From positions 1,240,001 through 1,304,000 of the forward strand of contig JAHLEZ010000012.1 in the NCBI GenBank assembly GCA_020726505.1: DNA of 64,000 nt, written 5' to 3'. Source of the DNA: Leptodontidium sp. MPI-SDFR-AT-0119 (taxonomy: Eukaryota > Ascomycota > Leotiomycetes > Helotiales > Leptodontidiaceae). The position numbers and the translations under genes were made by a program. The notes under the pieces are model-generated. The model saw only the letters and a list, made by a program, of their open reading frames with translations. It was not told where the DNA came from and did not search any database. Positions 23,691-36,700 of the stretch are shown here, piece after piece; position 1 is the stretch's first letter, and every line of letters starts with the position of its first letter.

Positions 23691-24572
23691 CTTGAAGATT
23701 TCAATCAAGCACCTGATGATGTATCTGAGCAAGTGGGAAGTGTTCTAAAGCTTCAGATCATGTTAGCACCGCCCAGGGTCGTACGAGGAGCTCCCAGTGT
23801 AATGTTTACGTAGGGCCACAGCATGGGATCAACACTTACATTATCGCGACCTCCCAAGAACTTCCGTCTTGTGCTGAAGCTCCAACTCCACGCCCAGCCG
23901 GAAGAGAAGAAGTTTATATATGCCACTGGCAGTCCATGATCGTCAATTGTTCGCCATAGCCATATCGTATCCCACCTTTGGGCGATTGATCGATGCCTTC
24001 GTTATCCGGTGATTTTCTCCCCCATCCAGAAGGTGTTGATGCAGAGATGACGCTGATTCCAGGGTCCGCTTCAGGGCTAAAGCCTGATTGGGGTGCCTGG
24101 GCTGGGACCTGCTGCTTTGAGTTTGGCCCGCAGGGATGGACCGGCAGATCTTCCTTGCCACCCGTAGATTAACGGACATGCCGTAAGATATATTTTGGAC
24201 TTCTATGGGGTTTTTTCTTCTCAAGTTGGACTTCTTGGATTTTCTTCTCAATTGTGACCTGCTTCTTGCTTTATGTTTCAATGAAATAAGAGATTGACCT
24301 GGCCTTAGCCCATCACCGTTCTCCCAGTCTCGGGTTTGCAGGTTTCTTCTCATCTGCACCCTCTAGTCATCTTACTTTCATGCCTAGGTACCTTTGAGCA
24401 GGAATACCACAGTTCATCGGGATCATATCATTCAGACATCATTTTCAGCGGTATTTACAAGCCAACAAATTAACACCCTCTCGCCCCTAAGTATTCTCCA
24501 ATACTCCTCCCACTCCAAACCATCCCTTGACCAAACTCCAAAGACACCAACTCCAAAACCCACCTCCCTCGT
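23691..24572. other. Intergenic region between the S28 peptidase and Mcr1-type genes
   Basis: The left part is the promoter of the S28 gene, with a TATATAAA element on the minus strand at 23913-23920, about 220 bases before its ATG. An open frame at 23943-24359 (minus) is basic and low in complexity and I do not support it. The right end is the 3' flank of the reductase gene. Confidence 0.5.
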
Positions 24573-25583
24573 CTAAAACTGATGAACCTGATCCTTCCTA
24601 TACCCCAACTCCTCCAACACACCCCCCTTCCCACTCCCAAACGTCTTTCCCCCAAGCAGCGCCTTCTCCATAGCGGGCGGTCCACACACAAAAACCCTAC
24701 TCTCCTCCTCCGCCCTCCCAGAAACCTGCTCCAGCAACTCCCTCGTTACATATCCCTTCCTGAACACACTCCCCTCCTCAGGTCTACTAACCGTGTAAAC
24801 AGCGCTGAACCTCTCCTTCCCAAATTGCCTCTCGAGCTCCTCGAACTCTTTCCGGAAGAGCACGTCCGCGTCGCTGTTGACGCCGAAGACGAGCGTGATT
24901 CTCGTCTTGTCGGTAGGGTTGAGTAGGATCCCTTGGATGAGTTGGTACATAGGCGTTATGCCGGCGCCGCCTGCAATGAGCGTTATGTGTGAGTGTTTGT
25001 TGGGTGTCCAGCGGTAGCCTTTGAGGGCGCCGGCGAAGTAGAGCGTGTCGCCTGGTGAGAGGGAGTGGAGATACGTGCTTGCTTTTCCGTCGGGGTATTT
25101 CTTAACTAGGAGGTCGATGGCTCCGCGTTGATCTGATTTTGCTCAGAACACACCGCTCAGTGTTTGGTATCTTAGCTGGAGACGTACCTAATGAACTGAC
25201 AGGTGTGTATGGTCTCACAGTAGGGAATATCTTCCCTTTCGGCCAGGTAATCACCAATACGGAAGCTTTACAATGTCAACAAATATTCCTGCTCGAGCCA
25301 CGGCTTATAGCAACATACAGGTCAAAACCAACCCACTCCTAGCATCTTCATTAGGAAACTCAAATCGCAGCCGTTTCGTATTATGATTAACGACTTCTGA
25401 ACTCCCCAGCTTCAACGACTGACCAAACCAACTTGAAAATACGGTTGGTGGTTCTGGAGATTCTGCAAATACATTGTTGGTGAAATATGACTTCGTAACC
25501 CACAGTCCCACACCTGTAGCGCCTAGAAGACCAGCTGTGAGCGCTGCTGGCCTTTGAGTGCGGAATATTACTCGTGAGGCCAT
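24573..25583 (-). CDS. MCR1: NADH-cytochrome b5 reductase, mitochondrial Mcr1 type
   Basis: Exons 25319-25583, 25188-25265 and 24573-25132 (903 nt, 300 residues; introns of 53 and 55 nt). The N-terminus (MASRVIFRTQRPAAL) is an Arg-rich mitochondrial presequence followed by a hydrophobic anchor (GLLGATGVGLWV), as in Mcr1. The FAD-binding motif RPYTPVS, the flavin motif of the GDTLYFAGALKGY region, the NADH-binding GGAGITPMYQLI and the C-terminal CGPPAME are all present. It passes electrons from NADH to cytochrome b5 or ascorbyl radicals at the outer membrane or intermembrane space. Splice joins fall at TSSVLVITWPKG and SSLDQRGAI and restore the family consensus. The C-terminus (DQVHQF) is also typical. 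A TATAAATAT element on the minus strand near 25709-25717 may be its TATA box. Confidence 0.92.
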
Positions 25584-26362
25584 CGTTGAGCAAAAGATAG
25601 TGACTAGTGAGGGAAAAGGAAAGAAGACAAGTATGATATGATAGAATAGGCGACTGAGTGTATTCGAGTTCCGTTACTTGCTATCGAAACCATATGAAAG
25701 ACGCTTCGATATTTATATCAGCAACCTGATACCGCACTCAACTCATATCAGGAGCCACTTGGGCCCGAGGTCCAGTAAAGTACAGCACAGCAGCCCGATA
25801 TCTGGCCAATGACCCGATAAACAGTCCGCTTCCTCACTACCGTACTGTTGTGGTTGCAATCGAATCATCCACCGGAATCCAGATTCCCGCCCTCCAATTG
25901 GGCACGCACATCTCAAGCTTCAAAACCCCGACCCCAGCGGACACATCAAAGTCCGAAGCTAGAATCTCGGGGGTTGGACGTAAGCGAGAGTCCACCATTC
26001 CACCATCACGTACGATGGCGCCACAAGCAGCACCACACACCAATGAGGAATAACTGGATGGAATTTTAGAGTTGTCCGAGATGGAGATCATTGATTCTCC
26101 ATTTCCAGAAGGGTGTTAGAGGTTTAGAGCTGTGGGGCGGGCGTGGCGTGCCAGATGTCCGCGTAGGGTCGAGAAGCTTGACTGATGTAGTGGAGGAGGA
26201 GGACGAGGGGTAGGTTATATTTATATTCGACGTCGATTCCTTACAGAAGAAGTCAATAACCAAATCTCAATCAAATTCCTCTCTCAAACCCAAACTCAAA
26301 TCTCCACAATCAGCAATCAACAAACAACGGAACGGAATATCCAAACTTCGGATCTATCAAAA
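25584..26362. other. Intergenic region between the divergent Mcr1 and DUF1772 genes
   Basis: A shared promoter region of about 780 bases. Open frames at 25848-26091 exist on both strands but look like shadows of GC-rich non-coding sequence. No other feature was recognised. Confidence 0.5.
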
Positions 26363-27018
26363 ATGGCAACAACCTGGACATCCATCCGCATCGCCCAAGT
26401 AATCGGTCTCGGAGGAGCTGCTTGGCTCTCAGGTACTTATCACTTCATTCCATCCCATCCGATCTCATCCCTTACCCACCAGCTAACTCTCCCCAAAACC
26501 AAATCCAAAAACAAGAAACAGATTAACTAACCTTCCCAGGCAACATCTCATCCCTCACCCTAATCACAATCCCCACCCTCCTCAACTCCCACACCCAATC
26601 TCAAACCCAATCAAAACCTCTCACACCCCATACTCTCGCCCAACAATGGCGCCACACCTACGAACTAGGCAAATCTCAAAACCGGCCCATCTCAGCCATG
26701 ATCGCATCTTCCTTCGCCTTCCTCGCTTTCAAAGCACGTACTGCAGGTGGACCACGAAGTATCCTAGCGTTATATGGCTTAGCTGCGCTTTTGACGGTGG
26801 GGATTGCGCCGTTTACGGTGTTGGTTATGAGGGGGACTAATGAGAGGTTGATTTCATTGAGTGAAGGGACGGGCAGGGGGATAGGGAAGGTGGGAAGTGA
26901 GCAGGAGCAGGAGGAGGAGGTTAGAGGGTTGTTGGAGAGGTGGGGGAGGTTAAACGGGGTGAGGGGTTTATTGCCGCTTTTTGGTGGCGTGGTAGGCGTT
27001 TTTGCTGTTTTGGCTTGA
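26363..27018 (+). CDS. DUF1772 (anthrone oxygenase-like) membrane protein
   Basis: Exons 26363-26432 and 26540-27018 (549 nt, 182 residues; intron of 107 nt). Four hydrophobic segments are visible: around IAQVIGLGGAAWLSG, MIASSFAFLAFKA, ILALYGLAALLTVGIAP and LLPLFGGVVGVFAVLA. The stretch APFTVLVMRGTNERL matches the APFT-x-x-x-M-x-x-TN-x-x-L pattern of the DUF1772 family. Some members of this family oxidise anthrones to anthraquinones in fungal polyketide pathways, but many are stand-alone membrane proteins of unknown role. No polyketide synthase is nearby, so I assign no substrate. Confidence 0.8.
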
Positions 27019-27256
27019 GTTTGGTTATCTTCAGAGAGCTTCGTGTACGGGATTTCCGCAGTTGGCGTTTTGATCGGAACAAGCCATTTCCCTAAGATTT
27101 GGCAGGTGTTGTTTTTCATGGCAAACGAGGCGAGGTGGAAACGGATGATCATGTTCGTAAGACAGCATTACCAGAATAAACCTAACCTAAAGTCGTTTGT
27201 TAAACTCTCGGCAGAGGATCAACTCTGTTGCCTTTACTTTTAGTGCCCAATCATCT

Positions 27257-29164
27257 CTATCTCCTACTAGCACCTTCAAGATCACTTCCCTCTCCATCAA
27301 CGGCCATGGACACATTCGTCTTCCCATAGCGTTCAAAGAGCCAGCTCCTCCACGGCAGAATGGTAGCGGCACCCCAGAGAAGGAAAACAGTCACCGTCAA
27401 GGGAACAGTTATTGCCCAGTACCGCTTGAAGCCGCTCCTGAAAACCGGGGAGCCACTACCATCCCATTCGAAGACGGGCATCGCGAAGATTGCCTAACAG
27501 TAAAATATTAGTCAAAACCTGTACCTACCCACATATTCAACGAATGTATCTGTTCCGAGAGAAGTGATGATACGGTCGGTCAGTGGGATTTGAAGTATTT
27601 AAAAGAAGAGCGGGGGAGAGGTGTGGAGTAGGAAAACGAGCATCGAAAGCGACCCGACTTACAGCCACGAATGTCCCAGGCAGGAAGAACATAGTCAACA
27701 TAGCGATAGTCTTCATAGCCGAGCTATCTTTCTTCGTCTCGAGCGCAATCTGTCGCATGACCGCGCCGTCTTCCTTCGACGCCTTAGCGATAGCAGCAGA
27801 ACTCTTAGCGAGCTCGATATTTGTCTTTGAATCTTTCTGCGCCATGAGCTGATACACCTATCAGGAAAGTCAGTCAATATCGAAAATTTTCCATTCCATT
27901 CTATAACAGCAAGTCATGTATATTTAGCTAGAGGAGCAAGGAGGAATATAGTGTGGTACTTACTAATTGTCGATAAGTCTCGATACGCTTCTCGACGTGC
28001 TCGGCATGAATCAAGGATGCCACAATGACACCTCGCAGATATTCCAGCTCATCCAGCATCAGCTCTTGCTCAACCAAGAAGGCATCTCGATCCTCCCCCC
28101 CAGAATTTAATTGGGAGAGCGAGTTCCCCCAAGCCTTCAACACTGGGAGTGTAGTTGCGAATCCCTTGAGAGTGAAAACTTGATGCGTGGTAACCTCAGC
28201 GAACGAGTTCAACAGCCTCGTCATCTCCGTGAACTCTAGCATGAGAAGATCAACAGCCGGAACGTAATGGTCGGACGAGTACTGTCCGGTCATGATCTGC
28301 ATCTCGTCGAGCTTGCAGTTCTGGTCGTGGATCCTGGCTGCGCAGTGATCGATGTGCTCCTTGGCAAGGTAGAGCGGGAGAACGAGCGGGTGGCTACAGG
28401 TACCCATGTCAGAATGAAGCGAAGGTATCAAATTCTTAATTTCAGGACTGTTGTACTGGGGGTCAAACACAAGGAGGGCGTGAGTTGTGTAGGTTTTGGG
28501 TACGTATTTCATTACGAGTTGGAAGAAACGGATGGGGTGGAAGCGGCCTTTGAATAGAAGGATATCTGGTGGGAACGTCAACCAGATTCTGGCGCTACAT
28601 GCGTCTTTTCCTGTGATAGTGACTACTTACCTGAAGAGGTTTCTATAATTTGGGTAGCAGGGTGCGAGAATGCTTTCGTATGTTGGTTCGTCATGATACT
28701 AATGAAGCGCTCACGCAAACTAAAGTGCTCGCTGACCACACCAAAAGACTTCTTAGTCAGTGCGAAAAGAGCGTTGTCGTTCTCATTTCGTTCGAGTGGT
28801 ACCATTCTACCCAAGCACAAACCGTCAGCAGAAGATTTCTCAAGCAAAATACTTTCACCAGAAAGAGGTACTGACAAAACTCTAAGACCATGAGTGACAC
28901 CTGGCAGCTCTTCGGCGAGATCAAGATCTCCAGTTTCCTGCTTCTCAGTGAGCTGTAATTCCCAAAAATGCCAGTAAAGGAGAATGTGATTACCTTGTTA
29001 AGCCATACAGGTAACGCAGCCTCGTCTACTTTCCCTTCAACCAGCGTCACCCTCCCGGTCGCCGTATCCTTCGATACATCAATAGTGGTACATTTCGTGC
29101 TATCCGCGAACTTGACAGGAATATGTGTTGACAAGGAGGGGAACACCACGATTTTGGCTGCCAT
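27257..29164 (-). CDS. CorA-like membrane protein with two C-terminal helices
   Basis: Exons 28994-29164, 28631-28952, 27964-28565, 27663-27857 and 27257-27493 (1527 nt, 508 residues; introns of 41, 65, 106 and 169 nt). The long N-terminal part is soluble and alpha-helical. The C-terminus has the CorA plan: a long helix ending in AMKTIAMLTMFFLPGTFVAA, a first membrane helix, a short loop, then a second helix (YWAITVPLTVTVFLLWG) and a short polar tail. The GMN loop motif of true Mg2+ channels is absent; the loop here reads FAMPVFEW. Many ascomycetes have families of such CorA-like proteins without known transport activity. The third exon join uses the acceptor before DILLFKGR; an alternative 20-nt intron was rejected. 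Confidence 0.8.
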
Positions 29165-31314
<2,150 letters not shown>

Positions 31315-33742
31315 GATGAAGTTGTTTGAGAAGGATGTAGGAGTTGTTTGGTGATGGAATAACGCGTCTTTTGACGTTGGTGCGTGGAGTTGTTGATGGA
31401 AGTGGTGGTGGAGGCGATAGTAAAGTGGTATGAAGGAGAGGAGAATTGGAAGTCGGGGGGACGCTCTGGTTTTATCTGGCGGGGCGAGCTGGAGCGGTGA
31501 TTGCGGGAAGGCAGAAGTGATTTGGATTGAATAAAACGCGCTAGTCCTGTTTGGAAAAGGCAAGAACGAACACCTCGTTTCAGGGGTGCGAAAGAACACT
31601 GAACTTTTACCCTTGCTTTTGCTCAGCGCTAGGCGTTGGTTTGACTGTGCAATTGGCTTGCAGATGCTCTGATTGGCCGATGACGATCACTGATGTGGGC
31701 TGTAAGCGAACCTTAGCGTGAGGAACATCAAAACAACATGACCGCGACTGGCTTCTTTACAACCCTTTCGAAATTTTTGGAAACATGCGCGACCTTTGAG
31801 GTTTTTTGCTATATTGTGGCTGATGAAGGTTAATGATATTTCAAGATCGACGCAGCTTGCTGCAGCTTCTCCGAGGCTTCTTTATCACCATCTGCAATAA
31901 TTGAACGCGACTCCCCTCACTCCCAGCCAAGAGACGCGACGACACCTTCCTACATCGAACTAAATAACACGACGACTACATACTGGGACAATCGAGTTTT
32001 GGAGACCGAGGATTTGATGGAGGACATTTCTTTTCTACACCGGCATTCGAGGCAGGACACGACGATACCTTCTGAACCTATCAGCCTCTCTTTAGTTCTA
32101 CAGTCATTCGTCGCACTCAGTTCGATCTTTTCTGGACCTTTATCTCCATAATTTTCCTTTCCCAACAAAGCTGTTAAAGTAAATACCTTGTTGGAGTATA
32201 TATGGCACCGGGATCGAAGCTGTGATGGCCATCTACCTAACGCGATGCATATGGGTCTGAAGCTTCTGATTCACGAATATACAGCTCATTCCTACGATTG
32301 GCTCCAAATGGGATTTTCTTGTTACTCTTTCCGATTCTGTCATCCGTCGAAGTCGGCGTTGAATTGCACTTACAGAAGGCTACGCGCTACAACGATCAAG
32401 AAAACGCGCGCGCCCTGATTTCTTTTGCAAGAAACAAGATCCCCCTGCAGGGTTCTACTTTTGCGTGGCAGCTATCCAAATGCACACACCGAATCCTCCT
32501 ATTCCGAGGCATCTGGGAGATGTCCTGCATCGAGAATCGAAACCACCTGGGCAAGCATTACCTCACTAACGCACTGTCACGTGATGATACTTATACTTGA
32601 CTGGTCAGGGCTCCGCTGGATAGGTTCCCCATGTCTTCTATAAGAGAGGTGCCCGTGACTCAAGAATGAGTGGCTATCCGTGAATCAAATCTCGAATGTA
32701 CTCACCGTGTATTCGACCAAAGCGCAGTCCTTTGAATGCCATCTCAGTCCCAGATCCATTTGCACTGGCCCAGAATATTCCTACTAAACACTCCAAAGCA
32801 TCCCAAATGTGAGTCATCTTCAACCTCTGCCTTCTATAGCCGAAATTCCCCCCATCCCTCCCTCACTATCATCCTATTTTTTTCTCAGCACCTGGGTAGG
32901 TATCCAAACCCACCAATCATCCCATCTCTCAAAATCACATGACCAGCTCCTCCACAAATCTTTTGTTGCACGTCGCAATTTCGGCAGCTCTCGACAACCG
33001 GGTTCCACCAACAGCGACGCAAGCAGAGCGGTCGCACGCAACCTGGTCGCGGCCATGTCAGGTTGACTGGTGAGTGTGTGCCTACCTGGTCGGGTGAGAA
33101 GACAACAGGGTTAAATCCACCTGGTTGCAAGGCCACTTGGGTTTAAGCCGACTAGGGGTTTGGCTGGCTTCGACGATTTCTAGATATTTTTTTCCTACTT
33201 AGGTTACGTCTCGTCTTTGAAAGGGTCTATTTTCTCTCTAATTTTTCGCGTGTGTGTTTTCCACTTTCTTGATAATTGTTTTCTACGTCATCGAATTTTA
33301 AGTTGGCTTCTAAACCTCTGTAATTGTTTCCATCTCTTCAATTCTTGCTTATTCTTTCCTTGGGTCATCGTATCAGGTATTAATGCTGCTATTTCCCTTC
33401 CTCAAGTCTCAAACAAACGTCGTTTATCATGTAGACTTCCTTCCTTTCTTCAATAAGTACACAAAGTCACGTGCAATAACATCTCAGTACGAGAAGTTAA
33501 TCCACGCCTCGAACACAGCACAAAGGTATCGTTCAAGTTCCTAGATTTTAGATCGACTTGATGATCCTGCGGGCTTGGTATAACTCGATGTTACACTAAA
33601 GGCTGCGAGCGGGCGGAATGACAAAACCGATGATTTTCTTCATTATAAGATGTTCATGGTCTTCGTCCAAAATGTCTACCCTAAAAATACTTCAAAGCCC
33701 AAGTCACTCCTCGTATCCACTATCCCATCTGCCCGAGCAACG
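31315..33742. other. Intergenic region between histone H4 and urea amidolyase genes
   Basis: About 2.4 kb with no recognised gene. The left part is the H4 promoter. Open frames between 31950 and 33456 are short, overlap on both strands and show no domains. The 18-bp sequence shared with 21409-21426 is at 32961-32978. No tRNA or repeat element was found. Confidence 0.5.
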
Positions 33743-36700
33743 TCAAGAGGGCGAAATCACCACAATCCGACTCCCGACATCCAAAACATCGCCAACCTTA
33801 ACGAAAAGCTTTGCGATCTTGCCGGTAGTTGGTGCGCAGATCCGGATCTCCATCTTCATGGCTTCGATGCATATCTGGCATCCGTAAAATCAGCAACACG
33901 TCTAGACGGGCGACGCGACCTGGGTACATAGGGCACGAGGAAGGGGGGAAAAGAACAAAAAGTGCTCACCAACTCCCTCCCCTTCTCAACAACATCGCCC
34001 TCACTAACCTCGCACCTCCAACACCTCCCCGCAACCTCCGACTTAACAACCTCGCCCACCACAGCCTCTTCATTCCCATCAAACCCTTCCAATAACTCCG
34101 GATCCGGTCTATAACTCCTCCCCAGCTCCTCCAGAAACCCAGACTCCCTCACGGCCCTCATCCTCCTCTCAACCATTACCTCCCTCTCCCCCTCCAACCC
34201 CCTCACCATCTCCTCATACCCCTCCAACTCCAACACCCCCTCCTCAACACTCACCAAGCTCTCTCCCAAACCCGCCTCCCTCGCCTCGTCCAAAACCCCC
34301 TCCTCAACTTCATAAAAAGAAATCCTATCAAAAATCTCAAACATCCACGCCTTCCCTCTCCCATTTTCCCCTTCAGCCCCCACCCCAGACCATCTATTCC
34401 AAATCGGAACCGTCCTCCCCAAAAGCTGATAACCCCCCGGCGAATCCATCCCATAAACACACAAATACTGGCCTCCAATACCCACCGTGCCCTCAGGCGT
34501 GAACGATCTCGGTGGCGAGTACTTCGTCCCGAAAAGCCTATGTCTCGGATCGAGAGGGACCGCACAAGGAGCGCCGAAAAACACATCGCCTAGGCCGAGG
34601 ACGAGGAATGTTGCTGAGAGGATCGTGGATGTGATATCGGCGCGGGAGGGGAGGCCGTTGATCTTCTGGAGGAAGTCGATGTTGTTTGGCAGATAGGGCG
34701 CGGTGGGTCGGATGGTGCGGCTGTATCGTGTTACGGCTGCGAGGGTGCTGGCGTGTTCGAAGACGATGGGGAGGTGGAGGGTGCGGCTTCGGACGGTTTG
34801 GGTGAGTTGTGCGCCGAGGGAGTGATCGAGGGTTGTGAGGAGGGCGATGGTTTCTTTCTGGGGGGTGGTGGGTTTGTAGGCTACGTGCAAGGAGCGGACG
34901 CCGGGGCTGAGCTCGAGGATTGAGGAATTGGGCTCAAGGGAGAGTTGGGCGATGAGAGAGTGGATGTGGAAACTTGTTCGGAGGTCGAATGTGTCGGTGC
35001 CGAATTCGAGGAGGAGGGCTGAGTCGCCTGCTTGTCTGCAGATGATCTTGCGGCCGAAATGCTCGATGCGACCAACCACTGGATCGACTACAGTCAAGGG
35101 GAGAGCAGATTCTGGGAGGTCGGTAAGAGTATCGATGGAATTCTGCAGCTCTTCACCTAAGATCATGGCTTGCTCGACCGTGATAGGACAAAGCATCACC
35201 TCATCACCAGGAGTCATCTGTCCAATCTTCCACATCTCAGACGTAATAACAGTAGCGAAGACGATGAAACCACCCAGACTTGGACCGTCACAAGTCAGAA
35301 TCACAGCTTCGTCACCTGTGAAACTGATCGATCCAATCGAGTATGGACTATCATGAATATTCGACGGATGCAACCCAGCTTCTCCGCCATCTTTTCGAGC
35401 CCAGTTCGGTTTAGGTCCGACAAGTCTCACACCGATTCTATTGCTGTTGTAATGCACTTTCCACGGTTTTGTGAAGAGTGACTCGAAATCGTCTTTGGCG
35501 AAGAAATCGGGGTAGGCATGTGGACCAGCCATGACTCTCAGTGTCCATGGCTTGTTTTGACACGGCAGAAGTAGAGGCTTGCCAAGCTGAGTTGGGTTCA
35601 ACTGCTCCTGGAACTCAAAGATGGGAAGGATATCATCTTTGCGCAGCTCGCGTCCACTGAGACCGCCTAAATGTCCAAGGGCGAATGTGGCTCGACTGTC
35701 AAAGACTTTCGGCGCCTGTATGCCACCTTTCACGGCGAGATAGGTCCTTAGACCTGACTTCGGTGCAGCGATAGAAAGGGTTTGGCCTCGAGTAATGCCG
35801 ATGGGAGTTGACAGAGGGATCAGTACTCCATCCAGCTCATGCTCAGCAGGCGGTCCAACAACGGCAATAGTGGTATTGCACAAGAAACGAAGCGTCGGCC
35901 CAGTAGATGTGCATTCTAGGCCAGCGTCCATCGGATCATTTCCCAGTATCTTATCGCAACCCGAAACGAGTAATTGTCCATTGGTCCCGAAGGGGGGATG
36001 CCAATCTTCCAGTATCCAACTCTCCCTGGGAAATCCTGAATTGTAGTGAGAGATCCGGGATCAAGGACTTGTATCGCAGCTGGATGAAAATCGAAAGTGT
36101 CCAGAGTCGTGGTAGAGTATTTCGCCTCGACGAATATATCGCCCTTTACGATGTGTCGAAGGTACTCGAGGTTTGTGTCGACGCCCCAGGTCTGAGTTGC
36201 GTCGAGTGCGGCAGCTAACTTCTCGACTGCATCTTTCCGATCGGCTCCGGTGACGATGATCTTTGCTAGTAGAGGGTCGAAGGATGGAGAAATTTTGGTG
36301 CCAGCCTTGATCCATGTATCGATTCTGACGTCCTTTGGGAAAGAGAGGTCGGATATCTGTCCCGTCGATGGCTTGAAATCTCTCAGTGGGTTCTCGGCAT
36401 AGATGCGCACTTCTAGAGCATGGCCAGATAAGAGCGTCGCATTCTCAGGCACATTTGAGAATAGTCGAGAAGGTGTCTTGGATGCAACATTGATCATCTC
36501 TTCTACCAAATCATAACCCGACACAGCTTCAGTCACGGGATGTTCAACTTGCAGACGAGTGTTGACCTCAAGGAAGAAGAAACGCTCTGATTTTGCATCG
36601 TAGATGAACTCAACCGTTCCAACATTCCGGTATTTGAGGGACTTCGCCAAATTCACCGCAGCTTCACACATCTGTTGATAGACCTCGCTGGGGATATTCA

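Noticed and set aside
28611..28630. A 20-nt mini-intron in the CorA-like gene.
   Set aside because: A 65-nt intron (28566-28630) with a TTGAC branch site gives the correct frame (SSDILLFKGR), so the very short intron is not needed.
34251..34586. Long open frames inside the urea amidolyase gene on other frames (for example 34251-34586 and 34928-35356).
   Set aside because: They are shadows of the amidolyase reading frame in GC-rich codons.
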